Shown: positions 1-4,578 of the stretch, in pieces
Layout of the letters: each line of letters opens with the position of its first letter
How positions within the stretch are numbered: the stretch's first letter is position 1
The notes under the pieces: model-generated
Told to the model about the DNA's origin: nothing
Seen by the model: the letters and a program-made list of their open reading frames with translations, nothing else
Databases searched by the model: none
Position numbers and translations under genes: made by a program
Source of the DNA: a bacterium
GTDB taxonomy: Archaea; Thermoproteota; Nitrososphaeria; Nitrososphaerales; CADDZS01
DNA length: 5,515 nucleotides
Direction: 5' to 3'
Assembly (NCBI GenBank): GCA_027310845.1
Contig: DAIDAB010000055.1
Span: forward strand, 5,253-10,767

Positions 1-1
1 G

Positions 2-121
2 GAGAGGCAGATGGAGAAGCTGAAAGATAGAACTGAAGGATTTGACGATCTGTTCCCGTGCAGAAGCCAGGGTACGAGATGCAGGCTGAAGCACATCTCT
101 AACTGGATCAACCTCTTCTAG
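2..121 (+). CDS. C-terminal tail of an unrecognised gene, or a 36-residue small protein
   Basis: The frame is open from the left edge to a TAG at 119-121 and reads as credible coding sequence (a charged stretch EKLKDRTEGFDDLF, then Cys/Arg/Lys-rich residues ending NWINLF). Two readings are possible. It may be the last 39 residues of a gene that begins outside the window. Alternatively, an ATG at 11 preceded by GGAG at 1-4, with a six-base spacer, could start a 36-residue protein. Two cysteines (residues 17 and 24 of the short version) are visible but make no recognisable motif. It converges with the minus-strand gene that ends at 176, leaving 54 bases between stops. The exactly antiparallel minus frame is also open here, so the strand assignment is not certain. 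I do not recognise the family. Confidence 0.4.
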   Translation, partial: ERQMEKLKDRTEGFDDLFPCRSQGTRCRLKHISNWINLF

Positions 122-175
122 CTACACCATCAACCCAAGTACCAATCTTTCATCAAGGAAATCAAGAAGACAATG

Positions 176-568
176 CTAACTTAACAGCAGATGCTGGACT
201 TCTTCACCATCGATGACTCTGTCAACCATACTATGAATGAGGCCCTGCAGCGAGCTCAAAATCATCAGGTTCTCCTTGTTCATGTTTTGAAGGAAAGCAA
301 GTCTCTCTTCTTCCGTTCGAACATGAGTCACCTGGTCGGTCAGGTCAGCGGCTCTGATAATGGAATTGATATCATTCAGAGATAAGTTGAACGCCTCGAC
401 TTCTTCCTCACCTAAAGGGTAACCTCGCTCGCGTACGTCTCTGAAGTGAGCCCCGATTGCGTACGATGCCTCACCTTTGCTGTGGTAACTTCTTGACGTG
501 ATTTTATTCCACTCCTGGAGAAGGTCTGGTCTATCTGAATTTACGCGGTCATGTCGTATGTTTTGCCA
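176..568 (-). pseudogene. C-terminal piece of the frameshifted hypothetical gene
   Basis: On the minus strand a 130-codon frame is open from just after a TAG at 569-571 to a TAG at 176-178. It has no usable start near its 5' end: the first in-frame ATG lies far inside the frame, so a conventional ORF search misses it. The translation is strikingly protein-like: DLLQEWNKITSRSYHSKG near the start, an acidic GEEEVEAF stretch, and then mostly amphipathic helix (LNDINSIIRAADL, EEERLAFLQNMNKENLMIL) ending EEVQHLLLS. There are no transmembrane segments and no cysteines. It lies +1 relative to the 549-821 frame, and a single-base correction in the A4 run gives one continuous protein of 214 residues. 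This may be a decayed gene, a sequencing indel or a programmed shift. No function can be assigned. Confidence 0.5.
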
Positions 569-821
569 CTACATACGATTTGACCTTTTTGTACAAACGC
601 GCGGTCAGGATTCTGCACTCGCCATAGAGTACGAGAGGATAACGAGGTTGTTCACTTCGAGATTGCGCCAGTTTGTTTATCTCGTCAAGCTGTTTTGTGG
701 CATACGATTTAAGCTTGGGTGACGCGAGCTCAACAAGAAGTTCGCTTTGTTTGACATGACTGCCTAGTTGGTAGATATTTAGGGAAGATCTGATTAACGA
801 ACGCAGTTTACTATTCGTCAT
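549..821 (-). CDS. Hypothetical protein, N-terminal piece of a frameshifted gene
   Basis: This 90-residue frame begins with ATG at 821 (an in-frame TAA lies just upstream) and stops at TGA 549-551. It is basic and probably helical, with no membrane segment or signal peptide. Two similar short pieces, LKSY near residue 38 and VKSY near residue 81, are encoded by a repeated 10-mer. Immediately past the stop the +1 frame continues as good coding sequence (176-568), so I read this as the first part of a longer protein of about 214 residues. The two frames overlap only between 552 and 568, which contains an A4 run on the coding strand (561-564); removing one base there fuses them. The family is not recognised. 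It could instead be a complete short protein. Confidence 0.45.
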   Translation of the reverse strand: MTNSKLRSLIRSSLNIYQLGSHVKQSELLVELASPKLKSYATKQLDEINKLAQSRSEQPRYPLVLYGECRILTARLYKKVKSYVVAKHTT

Positions 822-890
822 CGTGATTTACTCTTTTGTCATTGGGTGCATTGATATTTCCACATGAAAATCTTGTGAACCGACTTCTAG
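822..890. other. Short divergent intergenic stretch
   Basis: This lies between the start of the minus-strand gene (821) and the first plus-strand remnant (from 891). It must hold the minus-strand promoter if that gene is expressed. An AT-rich patch, TTGATATTTCC at 851-861, is the only TATA-like candidate. I see no clear repeat or hairpin. A plus-strand frame open from 827 with TTG codons at 836, 842 and 851 runs through it but has no convincing start. Confidence 0.25.
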
Positions 891-1194
891 TGTTTCACTT
901 GCACGCCAAAGTCCCTTTGGGGCCGTTTAACCATCCAGCTTTGGGTGGCGGACACGAGTCTGGCTTCCAAGTGGTACGAGGAGTTACTCAGCCTACCTCC
1001 CCACTTCATTCCGACCCGTGACTTCAAGGAAAGGGTTCCTGACACCTACTCAAAGTATCCAAATCGACAAGCCAGGGGGTAACTTCAAGGTCTCAGGGCC
1101 GAACACCGGTTCTTACACAGAAGAAAGGTCTAATTGCAACTATGGCTCTGTCTCAACATATGGTTCTTACGCAACGCAAACCTATTCATGCTAA
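891..1194 (+). pseudogene. Remnant of an unrecognised gene, frameshifted at a G5 run
   Basis: Two adjacent plus-strand frames read as parts of one protein. The first (891-1082, bounded by TAG 888-890 and TAA 1080-1082) contains KWYEELLSLPPHFIPTRDF and then DTYSKYPNRQARG. The second (open from 931, ending TAA 1192-1194) contains NFKVSGPNTGSYTEE and a Tyr/Ser/Gly-rich end, YGSYATQTYSC. They join if one G is removed from GGGGG at 1075-1079, giving RQARGNFKVSG without interruption. No ATG starts either piece. A GTG at 1018 could start the second alone as a 58-residue protein. The Tyr/Ser/Gly tail with two cysteines looks extracellular or low-complexity, but I recognise no family. The intact membrane-protein gene begins 42 bases downstream on the same strand. 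A minus-strand frame also exists here, so confidence is moderate. Confidence 0.35.
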
Positions 1195-1236
1195 AGGCAA
1201 GAAATGGTTATTTGGCGATAGTGAGAATTTGCAATA

Positions 1237-1650
1237 ATGCAACTCAAGCGAATCTTACTTTCCGCATCCCTAGTAGCTGCGTCCGTACCCTTCCTGCTTT
1301 CGGAATATGTATATTCCGTACAGGCTATATGGATTCATATTTTCGGATGGCAAGCGGTTTGTGAGGGTGTGTTCATGTGTGCTCCTCATCTCTATCTGTT
1401 TCTCATAGGCTTTGTGATTCTAGCTCTTGCGATAGGAATCCAATTCATCAAGCCGCGAAAAGAAAGAATAGTGCCTCCTGAAATGAAAGGCTCTCCTAAA
1501 TCGCTTGAAGATGATGCCCAAAGAGCCAAACAGTCGCCTCATTCAAATGCCGTGCAGCGAGAGAAAGATTTACTGTCTGGTCCGGTTACGAAAGCCGCGC
1601 TCGCGGTGATTGTGGATAAGAAAGTTCAGCGAAACGGTAGCGAAATGTAG
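1237..1650 (+). CDS. Small two-helix membrane protein, unknown function
   Basis: This encodes 137 residues from an ATG that follows an in-frame TGA by only five codons, so the start is well bounded. The N-terminus MQLKR precedes a hydrophobic segment (about residues 6-22), either a signal peptide or a first transmembrane helix. Residues 23-51 form a mostly hydrophobic loop with aromatics and two cysteines (C42, C48), probably outside the cell. A strong transmembrane helix follows at about 52-71, stopped by the basic KPRKER, which places the tail in the cytoplasm by the positive-inside rule. The tail (72-137) is hydrophilic and charged, with a short hydrophobic patch, AALAVIV, near residue 120. 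I know no family with this layout. There is no clear Shine-Dalgarno site, so leaderless expression is possible. It may be cotranscribed with the remnant upstream. A perfect inverted repeat lies inside the gene. Confidence 0.6.
   Translation: MQLKRILLSASLVAASVPFLLSEYVYSVQAIWIHIFGWQAVCEGVFMCAPHLYLFLIGFVILALAIGIQFIKPRKERIVPPEMKGSPKSLEDDAQRAKQSPHSNAVQREKDLLSGPVTKAALAVIVDKKVQRNGSEM
1301..1318. repeat. Perfect 8-bp inverted repeat inside the small membrane-protein gene
   Basis: CGGAATAT, a two-base GT centre, then ATATTCCG. The arms match perfectly and the encoded peptide is SEYVYSV, near the end of the first hydrophobic segment. It could be a binding site for a dimeric regulator, a hairpin in the transcript or chance. 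Confidence 0.5.
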
Positions 1651-1673
1651 GGCTGTGAGTTAGGGCTATGAGT
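1648..1673 (+). repeat. Tandem 13-bp direct repeat starting at a stop codon
   Basis: TAGGGCTGTGAGT (1648-1660) is followed directly by TAGGGCTATGAGT (1661-1673), a 12 of 13 match with no gap. The first unit begins with the TAG that ends the membrane-protein gene, and the second supplies another in-frame-looking TAG 13 bases later. It is most simply a small slippage duplication. Confidence 0.6.
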
Positions 1674-1732
1674 CGGAATTCTCTCTGTAAGACGTCCCTA
1701 CTTTGACAGCTTGAAGAACTCCCTGCTCAACC

Positions 1733-1738
1733 TTTTTT
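1733..1738 (+). terminator. T6 tract, possible archaeal-type terminator
   Basis: A run of six T lies 83 bases after the membrane-protein stop, with a second run of five T at 1762-1766. Archaeal RNA polymerase can terminate at U-rich tracts without a hairpin, so these could end transcription of the upstream gene. There is no clear stem directly before them. Confidence 0.3.
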
Positions 1739-1795
1739 GAAGAGCCCAGTAACCCTATTGATTTTTCCGCTAGACTATTGTCTTGCCTCTTCCTT

Positions 1796-1812
1796 TCAGT
1801 TGCTGCAACTGA
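1796..1812. repeat. Perfect 8-bp inverted repeat, TCAGTTGC-T-GCAACTGA
   Basis: Both arms match perfectly around a single central T. The one-base centre cannot form an unstrained RNA loop without opening inner pairs, so a dyad DNA-binding site is as plausible as a hairpin. It lies 18 bases upstream of a T6 tract. Confidence 0.5.
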
Positions 1813-1830
1813 CAATTTTCTTGTCTACTC

Positions 1831-1836
1831 TTTTTT
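1831..1836 (+). terminator. T6 tract downstream of an inverted repeat
   Basis: CTTTTTTC follows the 1796-1812 inverted repeat by 18 bases of pyrimidine-rich sequence and is followed at once by the small palindrome CACACCCGTGTG. It is a candidate transcription end by its T content only. The stem-to-T spacing is too long for a classical bacterial intrinsic terminator. Confidence 0.25.
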
Positions 1837-1950
1837 CACACCCGTGTGCGTGTTCGCGTCTCTAAAAGAAACGCCTGTCCACCTTAAACAATGGAATATT
1901 GAATTCAGTTTTGTCCTATTCTTCGATATAGAATCCAAAAAGTGAGCGTA

Positions 1951-1979
1951 CGACGGGAGGCAATCTTATAGCCCCCTCG
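1951..1979. promoter_or_regulatory. Hairpin-forming element enclosing a TATA-like sequence, upstream of the ABC operon
   Basis: The arm at 1951-1961 (CGA-c-GGG-a-GGC) pairs with GCCCCCTCG at 1971-1979 through nine base pairs with two one-base bulges. The nine-base loop is AATCTTATA. CTTATAG (1965-1971) is the best TATA-box-like match before the operon. If it is the box, transcription would start near 1990-1996 and leave a leader of roughly 65-70 bases before the TTG at 2062. In that case the dyad would act as DNA (operator or promoter element); if transcription starts further upstream it would be an RNA hairpin. The role is inferred only. Confidence 0.3.
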
Positions 1980-2045
1980 CAACTCGCCTATCCACTCGTA
2001 ATCCATCGTACAAAGAAATCACAATCTCGCGCTTGGTTCATTTTT

Positions 2046-2050
2046 GGAGG
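2046..2050 (+). promoter_or_regulatory. GGAGG ribosome binding site that favours the TTG start at 2062
   Basis: GGAGG matches the 16S anti-Shine-Dalgarno consensus and sits 11 bases before TTG 2062. It lies inside the first codons of the longer reading that begins at TTG 2044, which has no such site before it. This supports 2062 as the operon's first start. Confidence 0.45.
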
Positions 2051-2061
2051 ATCAAAGGTTC

Positions 2062-3003
2062 TTGGAATGGTCGGTAGAGTCAAGGGAGCTCACCAAAGTC
2101 TACGGGAAAAAGATTGCATTAGATCACCTGAACCTCGATGTGAGCACTGGACAAGTACTCGTATTACTCGGGCCAAACGGCTCAGGCAAGACAACCTTCC
2201 TCCATCTAATCTCAACAGTGCTGAAGCCTTCAGGCGGCACTGCTCTTGTGATGGGTTATGACATTATCAAGCAACCATTGAAAGTAAGACAGGTTTCGTC
2301 CATTTCGTTTCAGGATCCTAGAGGCTTTTGGAGACACAAGCCCTCCCATATTCTTTCATTCCATGCGTCGATGTACGGAGTTGATGGCCAGGAGCGAAAG
2401 AGAATAGTCGAGAAGACACTCAAGGACTTTGAGCTCTGGAGTTCGAAAGATACTAAATTCATGCACTTGTCAGGCGGACAGGCAAAGCGCCTTGAAGTTG
2501 CAAAACTATTCGTGTACAAACCTAAACTGGCAATATTTGATGAGCCCACGACAATGGTCGATCTAGATGGAAAGGGGATGATATGGGACAAGATTCACGA
2601 GCTGAAGGAAGAAGGAAGCACAGTCATAGTGGCCACAAATGAGGTGAGAGAAGCAGAGTACCTTGCCGACAAGATAACGATACTCGCAGGAGGCAAGCAC
2701 CTCGTGACAGATTCGCTTGGAAATCTCAAGGATAGCGTGAGGGGAGGAGATGTTGTTGACCTCGAATTTGCTCTTCCTGTGGAGCAGCGCGTCCTGGAGC
2801 TTATCCAGGGAATCGAAGGAACCGACGACTTGAAGGTAGTTGATACAAACAGGGTGAGGGTGCGTGTGAGCATGTCCGAGGACTGGCTACCAAAGATGAC
2901 AGATCGGATACATGACTTTGCAAAGGTAAAATCAATCAAGGTGACCGAGCCTTCACTCGATGATGTTTTCTTAAAGTACACTGAGGAGTCGAGAGGAGTC
3001 TGA
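2062..3003 (+). CDS. ABC-2 type exporter, ATP-binding subunit
   Basis: This cytoplasmic ATPase of 313 residues (319 if TTG 2044 is the start) powers the two permeases that follow. From the 2062 start the nucleotide-binding elements appear in order: A-loop Tyr14 in LTKVYG, Walker A GPNGSGKT at 37-44, Q-loop Gln84 in SFQD, signature LSGGQ at 136-140, and Walker B LAIFDEP at 156-162 with catalytic Glu161. The D-loop is unusual (VDLDG around Asp167, where a Pro usually follows), and the H-loop reads ATNEVREAE, so Asn193 stands where a His is normal. After about residue 220 comes the C-terminal domain typical of DrrA/NatA-like drug, lipid or ion exporters, ending in EPSLDDVFLKY. Residue spacing and length are normal for that family. 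The first permease starts 14 bases after its stop, which fits an operon. Family assignment is firm; the substrate is unknown. Confidence 0.95.
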   Translation: MEWSVESRELTKVYGKKIALDHLNLDVSTGQVLVLLGPNGSGKTTFLHLISTVLKPSGGTALVMGYDIIKQPLKVRQVSSISFQDPRGFWRHKPSHILSFHASMYGVDGQERKRIVEKTLKDFELWSSKDTKFMHLSGGQAKRLEVAKLFVYKPKLAIFDEPTTMVDLDGKGMIWDKIHELKEEGSTVIVATNEVREAEYLADKITILAGGKHLVTDSLGNLKDSVRGGDVVDLEFALPVEQRVLELIQGIEGTDDLKVVDTNRVRVRVSMSEDWLPKMTDRIHDFAKVKSIKVTEPSLDDVFLKYTEESRGV

Positions 3004-3017
3004 GTAGATCAGAAATA

Positions 3018-3767
3018 ATGTCGCTTCTCTCTTTTGACCTGAGAGAGGCATTTGATTCAATCTCATGGGTCGTCTATCACTGGGTCTACTTTGCCTTCCA
3101 ATTCTTCGTGTACGGTGCCCTGATATCGAAACTCATAGTCTCATTGCCAAATTATCTCTTTTACTACGGGACTGGACTCTTGATCCTTGTCTCATTCAAC
3201 GTTGCATCATGGAGCGGAAGGAGGTTCGTAGAGAGCGCTCACGAGGGCAGATTGAGATACATGCTTTCCCTCCCAATGAAAAGGAGCGAACTTTTTTTGG
3301 AGCAGATCGGCCTTGGCGTTGTGGTAAACCTCTCAAGGGTCTTGCCTCCTCTTATAGTGATTCTTTGGCTCGGAGGCCTGTACACACCCATTGCTCTAAT
3401 CGGCTCGCTGATCATACTGACTTTGGTAACAATCGGCATAACAGGACTCATGGTCTCGCTTTCGGTCATTGCATTCAAATCATTTGATATCTATAGCGCC
3501 ATTGTCGCAGCTCTCAGTGCAATTCTGATCAGGTTCAGTACAGTCAACTATCCTCTAATTTCAATGAGCCAAGGCTACAGCGATGTGTCACTTGCAAACC
3601 CACTCACCTATGGAGCAGATCTCTTTCGCTACGGCTTGAGTTTGGATACCTCAGTGCTGCTCAATCCAGCCCTAGCGGCGACAGTTGTGATCGCGCTTTG
3701 CGTCGGAACCATGTTCGTAGGAATGTTCTTCATCTCAAGAATGGTTGAGGGAGTGAGATCATCGTAA
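3018..3767 (+). CDS. ABC-2 type exporter permease, first subunit
   Basis: This is a 249-residue integral membrane protein with about six transmembrane helices (roughly 17-40, 48-65, 98-120, 125-149, 158-173, 219-241). Between helices 2 and 3 it carries GRR at 67-69 and then EGRLRYMLSLPMKRSEL, which corresponds to the cytoplasmic coupling segment of ABC-2 permeases (compare ERERGT...LP in relatives). NPLTYGADLFRYGL at 194-207 is the usual conserved stretch before the last helix. It is a half-permease, so it needs a partner, most likely the next gene. The start ATG has only a weak purine-rich stretch before it; an AGGAG in the end of the ATPase gene is about 19 bases away, too far for normal use. 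Translation may therefore be coupled to the ATPase. Cargo cannot be deduced. Confidence 0.9.
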   Translation: MSLLSFDLREAFDSISWVVYHWVYFAFQFFVYGALISKLIVSLPNYLFYYGTGLLILVSFNVASWSGRRFVESAHEGRLRYMLSLPMKRSELFLEQIGLGVVVNLSRVLPPLIVILWLGGLYTPIALIGSLIILTLVTIGITGLMVSLSVIAFKSFDIYSAIVAALSAILIRFSTVNYPLISMSQGYSDVSLANPLTYGADLFRYGLSLDTSVLLNPALAATVVIALCVGTMFVGMFFISRMVEGVRSS

Positions 3768-3781
3768 CCCAGACGCAGGCT

Positions 3782-4537
3782 ATGCTTCGCGTTCTTCGAG
3801 TGGATCTTTCCTATTTCTTTAGGACAAAGTGGCTGATCGCGACTCTTGTAGCACTCAATGTTTCAGACATGTTGGTGGCAGGATTAATTTACAGCAACAT
3901 GATGAGTTTTAACTACTTTCAATTCTTTGCTCCGGGCGTTGTTGTCGCAGGAATGTTTGCAGCCGCACTTGACGTCGGGCGGCGAGTTCATCTCGGCTTG
4001 ACAGAAGGTGTCACCCAATACTACCTCAGCCTTCCTCTGAGCCTTGAAGGGATTGCCTGGGCACACATCATATCCGCGGGTCTTGGCGGCACGATCTACG
4101 GTTCCATTTTGCTCGTTGTCGCGATGGCAATAATTCCAAAATTAGCATCATTTGCCACACTTGCGATGCTGCCCGTGATATTCGTCGTTTCGATGGGTCT
4201 TGGAGGCATTGCCGCGGTGCTCAATCTGTTTTCCAAAGGAGGAGACCGCTACTGGGTATTTGCTGAAGGCGTCCAAGTCTCCCTCCTTGGCTTGAGCACC
4301 GTATTCTATCCCATTTCGGTCATTGATTCCTTTTTCCCGAGTGGTGTTGCGCAAGCAATAGTTCTCAATCCACTTAGTCAGGTGGCTGATGACTTGAGAG
4401 ACATTGTCTTCTCCCCAGCGTCATTGTCTTTAGGAGCCTTTGTTCTAGTCGTCGGCACATCGCTTTTACTACTGCTTGCGGGATTTGTTTGTTACAGATA
4501 CGTGTTCGCCAAGGTCTGGGAAGTCGGAAAGGTCTAG
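3782..4537 (+). CDS. ABC-2 type exporter permease, second subunit
   Basis: This 251-residue membrane protein has six predicted helices (about 17-37, 46-64, 93-117, 126-148, 164-181, 216-240). It opens with LRVDLSYFFRTKW, a common N-terminal amphipathic helix of ABC-2 permeases, and has FAPGVVVAGMF in the second helix. It shares with its neighbour GRR (66-68), the coupling-region pattern EG...YYLSLP (75-85) and NPLSQVADDLRD (196-207), so the two are divergent paralogues and probably form a heterodimer on an ATPase dimer. It starts 14 bases after the preceding stop. Only a short AGG lies just before ATG 3782, too close for a good ribosome site. The stop at 4535-4537 is followed by 41 bases with no T-tract, so transcription may continue into the amidase gene. 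Confidence 0.9.
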   Translation: MLRVLRVDLSYFFRTKWLIATLVALNVSDMLVAGLIYSNMMSFNYFQFFAPGVVVAGMFAAALDVGRRVHLGLTEGVTQYYLSLPLSLEGIAWAHIISAGLGGTIYGSILLVVAMAIIPKLASFATLAMLPVIFVVSMGLGGIAAVLNLFSKGGDRYWVFAEGVQVSLLGLSTVFYPISVIDSFFPSGVAQAIVLNPLSQVADDLRDIVFSPASLSLGAFVLVVGTSLLLLLAGFVCYRYVFAKVWEVGKV

Positions 4538-4578
4538 ATACCTAGCACTGGATTTGAATAGACGCCAGAGAACAAGCA

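Larger units (their letters stand above)
1651..2043. other. Intergenic region of about 390 bp without a convincing gene
   Basis: This T-rich stretch on the plus strand separates the small membrane-protein gene from the transporter operon. It holds part of a tandem 13-bp repeat, three T-tracts (1733-1738, 1762-1766, 1831-1836), a 17-bp inverted repeat (1796-1812), a short CACAC-CC-GTGTG palindrome (1837-1848) and a hairpin-forming element with a TATA-like loop (1951-1979). A frame open from 1715 to 1945 has no ATG and reads as T-rich background (Phe/Ser/Leu). I see no tRNA or recognisable structured RNA. Confidence 0.5.

Noticed and set aside
1..175. Continuation of the minus-strand gene past TAG codons at 176-178 and 122-124, suggesting readthrough or pyrrolysine.
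   Set aside because: The frame stays protein-like to the edge, but the exactly antiparallel plus frame (2-121) is at least as convincing and explains the openness. There is no sign of pyrrolysine machinery in the window.
191..385. Plus-strand 64-codon frame.
   Set aside because: It is antisense to the stronger minus-strand coding stretch 176-568 and looks like its shadow.
572..710. Repeated 10-mer CATACGATTT at 572 and 701.
   Set aside because: It appears only twice and encodes a short KSY-type peptide in the minus-strand gene, so coincidence or minor internal similarity is enough.
498..722. Plus-strand 74-codon frame.
   Set aside because: It overlaps both pieces of the minus-strand gene and has poor protein character (many Arg, Phe and Cys in irregular order).
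877..1043. Minus-strand frame of about 50 codons starting at GTG, with an internal ATG.
   Set aside because: It is readable but antisense to the plus-strand remnant, which has a longer coherent translation once the G-run is corrected. I could not exclude it fully.
1837..1848. CACAC-CC-GTGTG short palindrome.
   Set aside because: Five-base arms are common by chance, and the two-base centre is too short for a good RNA loop.
1715..1945. Start-less open frame of 76 codons in the gap before the ABC operon (TTG at 1778).
   Set aside because: The strand is pyrimidine-rich, which removes stop codons by itself. The product is mostly Phe, Ser, Leu and Val with no motif.
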